Of a DNA stretch of 19,941 bases, positions 12,685 to 19,941 are shown piece by piece (the stretch's first letter is position 1; every line of letters begins with the position of its first letter). The notes below the pieces were generated by a model that was not told where the DNA came from, searched no databases, and saw only the letters and a program-made list of their open reading frames with translations. The translations under genes and the position numbers were made by a program. Source of the stretch: Acidimicrobiaceae bacterium (GTDB taxonomy: Bacteria; Actinomycetota; Acidimicrobiia; Acidimicrobiales; Salinilacustritrichaceae); NCBI GenBank assembly GCA_003476595.1, contig DMTU01000161.1:2475-22415 (forward strand), written 5' to 3'.

Positions 12685-14013
12685 TCAGGCCTCGATCACG
12701 ATCTCGACCGGCAGCGGCGCCAGCGGGGGTGGTGCGTCGGGTGCGGGCTCGGTCCAGACCTGGGCCGCGAGCCGGCACGGCTCCCCGATGCACGGGTTGC
12801 CCTCCAGGGCGGTGGGGACGATGAGGCGGGCCTGGATCCCGCCGAAGACCCAGTCGAGCTCGACCATGGCGCCGTTGCACGCAGTCGGCCCGCACAGCAT
12901 CAGCTCGAGCCCGCTGTTGGGTCCGACGTCGGGCACGAAGACCTCGACGTGGTCGCCGGGCCGGTACGGGCCCTCGGACCGGACCTCCAGCACCGGCCGG
13001 TCCCGATCGATGGGACCGTCGGTGAAGGACAGATCGATCATGGGGACGGCGCGCCCGGCCACCGCATCCCCCCAGACCTGCAGGCGGCAGGCCACGGCGG
13101 CGCAGTCGATGTCCTGCCCGGTGGTCGCGGCATCCCACACCGGCGCCGAGAAGACCCGCCACAGCCGGACCTGGAAGGTCGCGGTCCCGTCGTCGCCGAC
13201 GATGCCGTTCGACGGGGCGTCGGTGCAGAAGCCGCCATCCGCGGTGCACACGGCGGCCCCGACGCCGGTGCCCGGGCGGAGCCCGTCGACCCGGACCGTG
13301 ACCGCCTCCCCGTCATCGAAGGGCCCGTCGCCGACGAGCGCGGCCGTCGGCGGATCGGGCAGGGGAGCGGACGGATCGAAGTCGACCAGCACGCCGCCCG
13401 ACTGGTCGTAGTCCGAGAGCATCCCCATGCCGATGAGGCACCGCTGGGCCTCGGACGCGCAGTCGATCTCCTGGCCGTCGAGCACGACCAGGCGTCGGAC
13501 CTCGAACCCCACCGTGGCCACGCCGTCGGCGTCGGCCGTCGTCTGCGCGAAGCGGCCGATGTTGCAGGCGTCGACGCCGCGGGCACCGTGGTCCTGGCCC
13601 GCCTCCCTGGTGCACATGACGACCCCGACGGACTCACCGGGTGGGAAGCCGGTGCCGGTGACCTGGACGGTCTGGCCGTCGACCAGGCCGGTGGCGGGCT
13701 CGGCCTTCACCGGCAGGCCGATGGACGCCTTGCCGTCGTCGGGCGCGCCGAGGGCGAGCGGCGCCGGGAAGGCATCGGGGACGGATGGGTCGTCGCGCCG
13801 GTCGGCATCGGGCTCGGTGGTCGTGGTGGTGGTGGTCGCGTCCTCGTCGACGGCGACCTCGGCGTCCCCGCTCGGCACCAGCAGCAGCACCGCCGCGGCG
13901 AGCGCGGCGACCACGGCGAGGGCGCCCAGCACGGCCCGGCTGCGCGGCGCCTCGTCCCCGATGGCGGCACCGGCCAGTGCGAGATCGATGACCTGCTCGG
14001 CGTCGTTCGTCAT
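12685..14013 (-). CDS. Membrane-anchored protein with three neocarzinostatin-like domains
   Basis: 442 residues from ATG 14013, with GGAGG 7 nt upstream; the open frame continues upstream but is antisense to the YceH-family gene and is rejected. A short cytoplasmic N-terminus precedes one transmembrane helix (~27-47), a Thr/Asp-rich linker (DEDATTTTTTTEPDADRRDD), then three similar extracellular modules at ~105-213, 222-332 and 337-442. Module 1 has the pattern of the enediyne apoprotein (neocarzinostatin) family: 'ATGLVDGQTVQVTGTGFPPG', 'CT...DACN', 'TTADADGVATVGFEVRR' and 'DCASEAQRCLIGMG'. Cys pairs recur: C134/C150 and C185/C192; C256/C263 and C304/C309; C374/C379 and C408/C413. No enediyne biosynthesis genes are nearby, so a ligand-binding or adhesive surface role is more likely than chromophore carriage. 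Function is inferred. Confidence 0.72.
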   Translation of the reverse strand: MTNDAEQVIDLALAGAAIGDEAPRSRAVLGALAVVAALAAAVLLLVPSGDAEVAVDEDATTTTTTTEPDADRRDDPSVPDAFPAPLALGAPDDGKASIGLPVKAEPATGLVDGQTVQVTGTGFPPGESVGVVMCTREAGQDHGARGVDACNIGRFAQTTADADGVATVGFEVRRLVVLDGQEIDCASEAQRCLIGMGMLSDYDQSGGVLVDFDPSAPLPDPPTAALVGDGPFDDGEAVTVRVDGLRPGTGVGAAVCTADGGFCTDAPSNGIVGDDGTATFQVRLWRVFSAPVWDAATTGQDIDCAAVACRLQVWGDAVAGRAVPMIDLSFTDGPIDRDRPVLEVRSEGPYRPGDHVEVFVPDVGPNSGLELMLCGPTACNGAMVELDWVFGGIQARLIVPTALEGNPCIGEPCRLAAQVWTEPAPDAPPPLAPLPVEIVIEA

Positions 14014-14079
14014 GTCGGACCTCCGCCCGTCGTCCCCGTGCACCAGTGAACCACAGCGCCATCGACCTAGGGTCGGCCC

Positions 14080-14754
14080 ATGGCCGAGGCGCTCGAGGGT
14101 CCCCTCACCCCGATCCAGCAACGGGTGCTCGGCGCCCTGGCCGAGAAGGCCGCCACCGTGCCCGACACGTACCCGATGACGCTGCGGGGTCTGCAGACGG
14201 CCTGCAACCAGAAGAACAACCGCGAGCCGGTCACCGACCACACCGAGGGCGAGATCCAGGCCGCGCTGGACGAGCTGAAGGCCCGCCACCTCGTGCGCTT
14301 CGTCTACGCCAGCCACGGGGCGCGCAGCACCAAGTTCCGCCACGTGCTCGACGAGCGCCTCGGCCTCGAGGCGGGCGAGCTCGCCCTCGTCACCGCCCTG
14401 CTGCTGCGGGGGCCGCAGACCCTGAACGAGCTGCGCACCCGCACCGAGCGGGCCCACGCCTTCGCCTCCAACGACGAGGTGGCCACCACGCTCGAGGGCC
14501 TCGCCGCCCGCACCGACCCCGTCGTGGTCCACCTGCCCCGCCAGCCCGGCCAGAAGGAGACCCGCTGGGCCCACCTGCTCGGCGACGGGCCCGACGAACG
14601 TCTGCCGGCTCCGACGGCTGTCACGCCCGCACCGGCAGCGGCAGGAGGGGAAGGGTTGGCGGCCCGCGTCGCCGAACTGGAGGAGCGGGTGGCCGCGCTC
14701 GAGGCGCTGCTCACAGATCCAGACCACACCCCCGAGGAGATCCCCCCGACATGA
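14080..14754 (+). CDS. YceH family protein (DUF480)
   Basis: 224 residues from ATG 14080. It contains the signature of the DUF480/YceH family: an N-terminal winged helix 'LTPIQQRVLGALAEKAATVPDTYPMTLRGLQTACNQKNNREPV', then a second winged helix 'LALVTALLLRGPQTLNELRTRTERAHAF' and the late 'VVHLPRQPGQKETRWAHLL'. A C-terminal extension has a short coiled coil (LAARVAELEERVAALEALL). The family is widespread but poorly characterised; the tandem winged helices suggest nucleic-acid binding. The stop TGA overlaps the ATG of the acyl-CoA dehydrogenase gene (ATGA at 14751-14754), so the two are translationally coupled. It is divergent from the neocarzinostatin-like gene. Confidence 0.92.
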   Translation: MAEALEGPLTPIQQRVLGALAEKAATVPDTYPMTLRGLQTACNQKNNREPVTDHTEGEIQAALDELKARHLVRFVYASHGARSTKFRHVLDERLGLEAGELALVTALLLRGPQTLNELRTRTERAHAFASNDEVATTLEGLAARTDPVVVHLPRQPGQKETRWAHLLGDGPDERLPAPTAVTPAPAAAGGEGLAARVAELEERVAALEALLTDPDHTPEEIPPT

Positions 14755-15998
14755 TCCAGTGGACCGAAGAGCAGCAGATGGTGCGAGACGCCGTCCGTCA
14801 GTTCGTCGAGGCCGAGGTCGCACCCCGGCGCGACGAGCTCGAGTTCGGCGACACCCCGCCCTACGACGTGCTGCGCAAGCTCTACAGCACGTTCGGCATG
14901 GACACGATGGCGAGGGAGCGGTTCAAGCGCCAGATCGAGTTCGAGAAGTCGGTCGAGGAGGCCATCGCCAAGGGCGAGGAGCCCCCGACCAAGGAATCGT
15001 CCGGGGGTGGTGACGGCTCGATCACGATGATCCCGATCATCGAGCTGTGCCGCTACAGCCCGGGCCTGGTCACCGCCATGGGCGTGTCCACCGGCCTCAC
15101 GGCCTCGGCCATCACGTCCAAGGGCACGATCCGCCAGAAGGAGCGCTGGGCGCTCGACCTGCTGACGCTGGACAAGATCGGCGCGTGGGCGATCACCGAG
15201 CCCGGCTCGGGCTCCGACGCCTTCGGCTCGATGAAGGCCACGGCCCGGCGCGACGGGGACGAGTACGTGCTCAACGGGTCCAAGACCTTCATCACCAACG
15301 GGCCCTACGCCGACACCATCGTCTTCATCTGCAAGCTCGACGAGGGCAACCCGCCCGAGGAGCGCAAGGTCCTGTCCTTCGTCCTCGACTCGGGCATGCC
15401 GGGCCTCGAGCAGTCGAAGCCGCTGCGCAAGATGGGCATGCACTCCAGCCCCACGGGCGAGCTGTTCCTCGACGACGTGCGCGTCGGCATCGACCGCCTC
15501 ATCGGCGAGACCGAGGACATGCCCAAGGGCGGCCGCGAGGGCGCGAAGGCCACGTTCCTCATGGAGCGCGCCGGCGTGGCCGCCATGGCGCTCGGCATGA
15601 TCGAGAAGTGCCTCGAGCTGTCGGTCGAGTACGCCAAGGACCGCGTCCAGTTCGGCCAGCCCATCGGCCAGTTCCAGCTGATCCAGGAGAAGCTGGCCCG
15701 CATGGAGGTGGCTCGCCTCAACGTCCAGAACCTGGTGTTCCGGACCATCGAGTCACAGGCCGCCGCGGCCCGGGGCGAGGAGATGGCCATGACGCTGGCC
15801 GAGGCGTCGGCCATGAAGCTGTACTCGGCCCGGGCGGCCACCGAGGTCGCCCTCGAGGCGGTCCAGATCTTCGGTGGCAACGGCTACATGTCCGAGTACC
15901 AGGTCGAGCAGCTGGCCCGTGACGCCAAGGTGCTGCAGATCTACGCCGGCACCGACGAGATCCAGATCACCCACATCGCGCGAGCGCTGCTGGCCTAG
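14751..15998 (+). CDS. Acyl-CoA dehydrogenase
   Basis: 415 residues from ATG 14751, overlapping the previous stop by 4 nt. FAD-dependent dehydrogenase for the first oxidation of acyl-CoA in beta-oxidation or branched-chain degradation. Visible family motifs: IGAWAITEPGSGSDA (flavin and substrate region), YVLNGSKTFITNG, ERAGVAAMALGM, YAKDRVQFGQPIGQFQ, and the C-terminal IFGGNGYMSEYQVEQLARDAKVLQIYAGTDEIQ. Ala replaces the Glu of the IYEGT motif, so the catalytic base should lie elsewhere, as in isovaleryl- and long-chain-type enzymes. An extra charged and Gly-rich insert (~residues 50-85, FKRQIEFEKSVEEAIAKGEE...SSGGGDGS) separates the first helices. Substrate length is not predictable. Its end overlaps the convergent membrane gene by 32 nt. 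Confidence 0.94.
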   Translation: MIQWTEEQQMVRDAVRQFVEAEVAPRRDELEFGDTPPYDVLRKLYSTFGMDTMARERFKRQIEFEKSVEEAIAKGEEPPTKESSGGGDGSITMIPIIELCRYSPGLVTAMGVSTGLTASAITSKGTIRQKERWALDLLTLDKIGAWAITEPGSGSDAFGSMKATARRDGDEYVLNGSKTFITNGPYADTIVFICKLDEGNPPEERKVLSFVLDSGMPGLEQSKPLRKMGMHSSPTGELFLDDVRVGIDRLIGETEDMPKGGREGAKATFLMERAGVAAMALGMIEKCLELSVEYAKDRVQFGQPIGQFQLIQEKLARMEVARLNVQNLVFRTIESQAAAARGEEMAMTLAEASAMKLYSARAATEVALEAVQIFGGNGYMSEYQVEQLARDAKVLQIYAGTDEIQITHIARALLA

Positions 15999-16584
15999 AC
16001 CGGCGCATGTCCAGGCGGGGCAGCCACCACGCCACGTTGGGACCGACGCCGACGGCGAACACCAGCGTCCCGACGCCCACGGTGCCGCCGAGCAGGAACC
16101 CGGTGCCGAGGGCGACGACCTCGATGGCCGACCGGACCCGTCCGACGCGCAGACCGCGCCGGGCGAGTCCGGTCATGACCCCGTCGCGGGGGCCGGAGCC
16201 GAGGCCGGAGCCGATGTAGAGGCCGGAGCCGGGACCCCACAGCCACACGCCGAGGAGCAGGAACGCCGCCTGCGCCCACAACCGGTCGGGGCGGTCGACG
16301 ACCGCCAGCGTGAGGTCCATGGTGGCCCCGATCACGAACACGTTCAGCACCGTGCCCACGCCGGGCCGCTCCCGCAGGGGGATCCACGCCAGCAGGACCA
16401 CGATGCCGACGCCGATGCTGGCCGTGCCGATCGTGATGCCGAGCCGCTCGGACAGGCCCTGGTGCAGGACGTCCCACGGGGCGGCACCGAGATCGGCGGC
16501 GACCACCAGCCCGAGGCCGACGCCGAGCAGCACCAGTCCGAGGACGCACCGGACGAGCCGGGTCAGGCGGGGCGAGGGGAGCAC
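15967..16584 (-). CDS. YczE/YitT-like integral membrane protein
   Basis: 205 residues from GTG 16584. Five or so hydrophobic segments are visible: ~9-31, ~48-66, ~79-95, ~105-124 and ~155-190. The pattern matches the YczE-type family: 'GLGLVVAADLGAAPWDVLHQGLSERLGITIGTASIGVGIVVLLAWIPL' near the start and 'GSGLGSGPRDGVMTGLARR' in the middle, where the 'PWD...G' and 'GPRDG' elements are characteristic. Members are uncharacterised membrane proteins, some suspected to be transporters. The C-terminus overlaps the acyl-CoA dehydrogenase end tail-to-tail, and the ribosome site is weak. It lies downstream of the substrate-binding protein gene on the same strand, but a strong hairpin (16630-16665) separates them. 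Confidence 0.82.
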   Translation of the reverse strand: MLPSPRLTRLVRCVLGLVLLGVGLGLVVAADLGAAPWDVLHQGLSERLGITIGTASIGVGIVVLLAWIPLRERPGVGTVLNVFVIGATMDLTLAVVDRPDRLWAQAAFLLLGVWLWGPGSGLYIGSGLGSGPRDGVMTGLARRGLRVGRVRSAIEVVALGTGFLLGGTVGVGTLVFAVGVGPNVAWWLPRLDMRRSRPAALARCG

Positions 16585-16629
16585 CAGGCGACGCTAGCGA
16601 GCAGCGGGCTGGGCGCCCCAGGGAGATGG

Positions 16630-16665
16630 GGTGGCGGGCGGCCGGGGGAGCAGCCGCCCGCCACC
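16630..16665 (-). terminator. 13-bp stem terminator after the substrate-binding protein gene
   Basis: GGTGGCGGGCGGC (16630-16642) and GCCGCCCGCCACC (16653-16665) form a perfect 13-bp GC stem with a 10-nt loop, 2 nt beyond the stop at 16668. No U tract follows, as is common for actinobacterial hairpin terminators. Confidence 0.7.
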
Positions 16666-16667
16666 GA

Positions 16668-18357
16668 TCACCGGCTCACCCAGATGCCGGCGACGTCGTG
16701 GCCGGTGGCCACGCCGGGGAAGGCGTCGCTGCCGGCCTCGGGGCCGTAGCCGAGGATGTTGTGCACGTCGGGCTGGGTGGCGATCGCCCACACGGCGGTG
16801 GACAGCCACACGTTGTAGACCTCCTCGGCGAAGCGCCGGGTCAGGTCCTGGAAGATGGCGTCGCGCGCCTCGCCCGGAGCAGTCTCGCGGCCCTCGTCGA
16901 GCAGGCGATCGATCTCGGGATCGGCCATGCGACCGAAGTTCACGGGCGAGCCCGTGTACCACCAGTTGTTCTCCCGGTCCGGGTCGGTGCCGGGGTGGTT
17001 GCGGAAGGCCATGGCCTGGAAGTCACCGGCCAGCGCCTTGTTGATGGTGGTCGCCGGCGGGGGAGAGGCTGATGTCGATGCCGGCGTCGGCCAGCTGGGT
17101 CTGGATCTCCTGGGCCGTCAGCTGGCCGGACTCGGTGGACACGAAGGTGTACGAGAACGACAGCTGCTCACCCGTGGCCTCCTCGTAGGCGGCGGCGTGC
17201 TCCTGGGCCTTGGCCAGGTCGTACTCGGGGAAGCCGGGGTCGGCGACGTGGCCGGGGACGTCCTCGGGGAACGGGCCGTTGGCCACGGAGCCGAGGCCCG
17301 AGCCGCGCACGTCGATCAGCAGCTGGCGGTCGAGCGCGTGGGCCAGGGCCAAGCGAGCATCCTTGTTGTCGAAGGGCGCCGCGTCGACGTTCAGCATTAG
17401 GTAGTTGACCTCGCTGTAGTCATCGGTCGCGAGCAGCTCGATCTGGTCGCCCTCGGCGAGGGGCTGCAGGCGCTGGGCGATCTGCTCGGTGTCGGAGGTG
17501 TGGATCACGTCCACCTGGCCGGCCTCGAGGGCGTTCACGCGGCTGGCGACCTCGGGGATCGGCTGGTACGTGAGCCGGTCGAGGTAGGGCAGCTGGGTGC
17601 CGTCGGCATCCGTGCGCCAGTAGTCCGCGTTCTTGACGGTGACGAGCTCCTCGCCGACGGTCCAGCTCTCGAGCTGGAACGGGCCGGTGCCGACGAGCTC
17701 GTTGCCGCAGTCGTCGCTGTCGAGCTGGGCCTGGCCCATGATGCCGATGCGGTTCGAGCCGTAGAGCGCCCAGTCGAAGGCGGACCACGGACGGGTCATG
17801 TCGACCTGGACGGTCAGGGGGTCCACGACCTGGACCGAGGCCACGTCCTGGAACACGAAGCGGAACAGCAGCGGGCTGCGGTTCTCGTAGGCGCCGCGGT
17901 ACGCGTCGATGTTGTTGGCGACGACCTGCGCGTCGAGCGGGGTGCCGTCGTGGAAGGTCACGCCCTCGGGGAGCGTGATGGTCCAGGGGGTGAAGTCCTC
18001 GTTGGGCTCGACCGACTCGGCCAGGTGGGGCTGGATCTGGCCGTCGGCGTCGGGCTTGGTGAGGGTGTCGTAGATGGTCGCGGCGACCTGCATGCCCGAG
18101 ATGGCCAGCTGGGCCTCGGCGAGGCAGAACCCGCCGTTGGTCTCGGCCTCGAGGGCGTAGGTGAGCTCGCCGCCGGGGGTGGGGTCGCCCTCGGGTGCGT
18201 CGGGCACCGAGTCCTCCACGCCGCCGGTACCGGTCGTGCCGTCGCCGGCGTCGGTCGAGGTCTCGTCCCCGCCGCCGCAGGCGGCGGCGACCATCGCGAG
18301 GCCCAGCACGAGCGCGAGCGCCCGGAGCCACCCCCGCGTCGAAGTCGTGTTCGTCAC
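16668..18357 (-). pseudogene. ABC transporter substrate-binding lipoprotein (family 5), frameshifted
   Basis: Start GTG 18357 with AAGAGGA upstream. The product has a lipoprotein signal peptide with lipobox VAAAC (C27), then the family 5 oligopeptide/nickel-type binding fold: TPGGELTYALEAE, IYDTLTKPDADGQIQPHLAES, TFHDGTPLDAQVVANNIDAY, GTGPFQLESWTVGEELVTVKNADYW. The frame fails at a run of five G (17059-17063; C5 on the coding strand): it reads into HHQQGAGR and stops at 17023, while the +1 frame continues as ATTINKALAGDFQAMAFRNHPG to a proper C-terminus at 16668. Removing one nucleotide gives 562 residues, a normal length. It would capture a peptide or other solute outside the membrane, but no permease or ATPase gene is adjacent. 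The indel may be real or a sequencing error. Confidence 0.85.
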
Positions 18358-18369
18358 AGCATTCCTCTT

Positions 18370-18392
18370 GTTGTTGACAGTGTGTCAACAAC
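18370..18392. promoter_or_regulatory. Operator-like 10-bp inverted repeat
   Basis: GTTGTTGACA (18370-18379) and TGTCAACAAC (18383-18392) are exact inverted repeats around a GTG spacer, starting 12 bp before the substrate-binding protein start (18357). It is AT-rich relative to its surroundings and contains TTGACA on both strands. It probably binds a dimeric repressor such as a GntR- or LacI-type protein; no regulator gene is within view. Confidence 0.65.
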
Positions 18393-18404
18393 GCTGGCTG
18401 CTAC

Positions 18405-18420
18405 TTGACCGACCAGTCAA
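18405..18420. promoter_or_regulatory. TetR-box-like 16-bp dyad
   Basis: TTGACCGACCAGTCAA is a 16-bp imperfect palindrome (12 of 16 symmetric positions) with TTGAC/GTCAA ends, the shape of many actinobacterial TetR-family operators. It lies 12 bp after the first dyad and 23 bp before the kinase start, so it could control both divergent genes. Confidence 0.5.
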
Positions 18421-18443
18421 TTCGAGTCTGGCACCCTGAGCCG

Positions 18444-19412
18444 GTGACCTCACCACGCGTCGTCTGCTGCGGCGAAGCCCTCGTCGATCTCATCGGCGCC
18501 GACGACTCCGGTCGCACCTGGCACGCCGCGCCGGGCGGGTCGCCCTACAACGCGGCCGTGGCCGCCGGCCGCCTCGGTGCGCCGACCAGCTTCCTCGGGG
18601 TCCTCTCCGACGACCGGTTCGGCCAGCTGCTCCGTGAGCACCTCGACGCGTCCCACGTGTCCTGGCGGACCTGCCCGATCACGACCGAGCCGACCACCCT
18701 CGCCGTGGTCACGCAGGGTCCCGACGACGCCGAGCCCGCCTTCGCCTTCCACGTCGCCGGCACCACCACCGTGTCGGCGCGCACGATCGACCTGCACCTG
18801 CCCGCAGACACGGGCGTGCTGCACGTGAGCGGTTCGATGGCCCTCGTGCTCGAGCCGGCGGCCTCGCGGATCGAAGCGCTCCTGGCCGCGGCCCGCCACC
18901 GCACCCTCGTGCACCTCGACCCGAACCCGCGCCCCTCGGTCGCAGGCGGGCGGCAGCGCTACCTGGCCCGGCTCGACCGGTGGCTCGGGCTGGCCGACGT
19001 CGTGAAGGTCAGCGCGGCCGACATCGAGTGGCTGGAGCCTGGCGTCGACCCCATCGACCTGGCGCACCGCTGGCTGCAGCGCCCCACCGGCGAGCCGGGG
19101 CAGGAGGGGCATGACGTGCCGGGCGCGATCGTGATCACGCGCGGGGCCAGGGGCGCGGCCGTGGTGTGCGCCGCCGGCGTGGTCGAGGTCGTGCCGACCG
19201 GTCAGGTGGACGTGGTGGACACCGTCGGTGCCGGCGACACCTTCGCCGGCGCCATGCTCGCGGCCTTCGCCGCCCACGGCGTCACGGATCGCAGCGCGCT
19301 GGCGGGCCTCGACGAGCACTGGTGGCACACGGCGCTGACGTTCGCCGTCGAGGCCGCCGGCATCGCGTGCAGCCGCGTGGGGGCCGACCCGCCCTGGCGC
19401 CGGGAGCTCTGA
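18444..19412 (+). CDS. PfkB/ribokinase family sugar kinase
   Basis: 322 residues from GTG 18444. This start places VVCCGEALVDLIG, the usual first strand, at the N-terminus; a TTG 39 nt earlier lies in the operator and has no ribosome site. ATP-dependent kinase for a sugar or related alcohol. The substrate-side motif GGSPYNAAVAAGRLG (31-45) and the C-terminal signature DTVGAGDTFAGA (259-270), with catalytic base D265, are both present. Fructokinase-like proteins share the 'CCGEALVDLI' start, but the substrate cannot be fixed. It is divergent from the substrate-binding lipoprotein gene across a region with two dyads, suggesting shared control and possibly a shared catabolic role. The stop is 1 nt from the convergent acyl-CoA dehydrogenase stop. 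Confidence 0.92.
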   Translation: MTSPRVVCCGEALVDLIGADDSGRTWHAAPGGSPYNAAVAAGRLGAPTSFLGVLSDDRFGQLLREHLDASHVSWRTCPITTEPTTLAVVTQGPDDAEPAFAFHVAGTTTVSARTIDLHLPADTGVLHVSGSMALVLEPAASRIEALLAAARHRTLVHLDPNPRPSVAGGRQRYLARLDRWLGLADVVKVSAADIEWLEPGVDPIDLAHRWLQRPTGEPGQEGHDVPGAIVITRGARGAAVVCAAGVVEVVPTGQVDVVDTVGAGDTFAGAMLAAFAAHGVTDRSALAGLDEHWWHTALTFAVEAAGIACSRVGADPPWRREL

Positions 19413-19413
19413 G

Positions 19414-19941
19414 CTACAGGCCCAGGTGCCGCTTGGAGATGATCTCCTTCATGATCTCGGTGGTGCCGCCGTAGATCGTGGTGACCCGGGCATCGGCGTA
19501 GGCCCGGGCGATGGGGTACTCGGTCATGAAGCCGTAGCCGCCGAAGAGCTGCAGGCACTCGTGCAGGGCCCGGTGCTGGAGCTCGGTGCACCACCACTTG
19601 GCCATCGAGGCCTCCTCGGCGGTGAGGGTGCCCTCGTTGAGGGCGAGCACGCACTTGTCGATGTAGGCCTGGCCGATCTCGACCTCGGTGGCGACCTCGG
19701 CCAGCGTGAACCGGGTGTTCTGGAACTTCCCGATCGGCTGGCCGAACGCGGTGCGCTCCTTGACGTAGTCCAGGGTCCAGTCGAGGCCGGCCTTGGCCGC
19801 GGCGACGCCGGCGACCGCGATGGACAGCCGCTCCTGGGGGAGCTTGTCGACCAGGTGCAGGAATCCCTTGCCCTCGTCGCCGATGAGGTTGGCGGCGGGC
19901 ACGCGCACGTCGTTGAAGAACAGCTCGGCGGTGTCCTGGCT
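19414..19941 (-). CDS. Acyl-CoA dehydrogenase, C-terminal part (5' end beyond window)
   Basis: The frame is open to the right edge, giving 175 residues of the C-terminal half; the first visible residues are SQDTAELFFNDVRVPAANLIGDEGKGF, the strand and loop before the C-terminal helical domain. Further motifs are ERLSIAVAGVAAAKAGLDWTLDYVKERTAFGQPIGKFQNTRF and LFGGYGFMTEYPIARAYADARVTTIYGGTTEIMKEII. Gly at the position of Glu in IYEGT indicates the isovaleryl/long-chain type placement of the catalytic base. It is not the same subfamily as the dehydrogenase at 14751, whose C-terminal motif is IYAGTDEIQ and which carries an insert. Role: fatty-acid or branched-acid oxidation with FAD. It converges on the kinase gene. 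Confidence 0.94.
   Translation of the reverse strand, partial: SQDTAELFFNDVRVPAANLIGDEGKGFLHLVDKLPQERLSIAVAGVAAAKAGLDWTLDYVKERTAFGQPIGKFQNTRFTLAEVATEVEIGQAYIDKCVLALNEGTLTAEEASMAKWWCTELQHRALHECLQLFGGYGFMTEYPIARAYADARVTTIYGGTTEIMKEIISKRHLGL

Noticed and set aside
10777..14049. Very long plus-strand open frame (over 1000 codons)
   Set aside because: It runs antisense to three well-supported genes (FxLYD-like, carD, neocarzinostatin-like). Its composition is that of the Gly/Arg/Asp/Val-rich opposite frame of high-GC genes.
14014..14823. Upstream extension of the neocarzinostatin-like frame
   Set aside because: The extension is antisense to the YceH-family gene. ATG 14013 has a GGAGG ribosome site and gives a clean N-terminus before the membrane helix.
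18405..18443. Earlier TTG start for the sugar kinase
   Set aside because: It would begin inside the TetR-like dyad, has no ribosome site, and adds residues before the usual first strand of the family.
1..19941. CRISPR array or origin of replication
   Set aside because: No regularly spaced direct repeats and no DnaA-box cluster or iterons were seen.

Overview
This is a high-GC bacterial chromosome segment. Gene content points to an actinobacterium: a DinB polymerase with an actinobacterial-type little finger, CarD, DUF559/AbiEi genes, paired acyl-CoA dehydrogenases and many GTG starts. The style is close to Acidimicrobiia, but no rRNA or marker gene is present, so the taxonomy is an inference.

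Layout. (A) Positions 1-3525 are core-type chromosome: the 3' end of dinB, an AbiEi/DUF559 gene bracketed by two 48-bp palindromes, a D-2-hydroxyacid dehydrogenase, a small coiled-coil protein, a VOC/glyoxalase protein and tRNA-Val(CAC). (B) Positions 3504-10839 are a small integrative element inserted in the 3' end of that tRNA. A 22-bp exact direct repeat of the tRNA 3' end lies at both ends, and a tandem 11-bp repeat sits just inside each end. The element carries a tyrosine recombinase translationally coupled to two small genes (possibly a toxin-antitoxin pair), a small membrane protein, two AT-richer orphan genes, a VapBC-type toxin-antitoxin pair with a palindromic operator, and a large SEC-C zinc-motif gene broken by a +1 frameshift. 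No replication or conjugation gene is visible. (C) Positions 10840-14013 hold the chromosomal neighbour that would have followed the tRNA before insertion: the displaced tRNA terminator, a membrane-anchored FxLYD-like protein, carD, and a membrane-anchored protein with three neocarzinostatin-like domains. (D) Positions 14080-19941 are metabolic: a YceH-family protein coupled to an acyl-CoA dehydrogenase, a YczE-like membrane protein, an oligopeptide-type ABC substrate-binding lipoprotein broken by a frameshift at a G5 tract, a divergent PfkB sugar kinase, and the end of a second acyl-CoA dehydrogenase.

Best candidates for something new: the DUF559 gene framed by matching palindromes, which recalls REP/RAYT organisation; the integrase-coupled two-gene module at 3661-4363; and the triple neocarzinostatin-like surface protein next to carD. 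Control features include a VapB operator that contains the Shine-Dalgarno, and a divergent regulatory region (18370-18420) with two dyads between the transporter lipoprotein and the sugar kinase.
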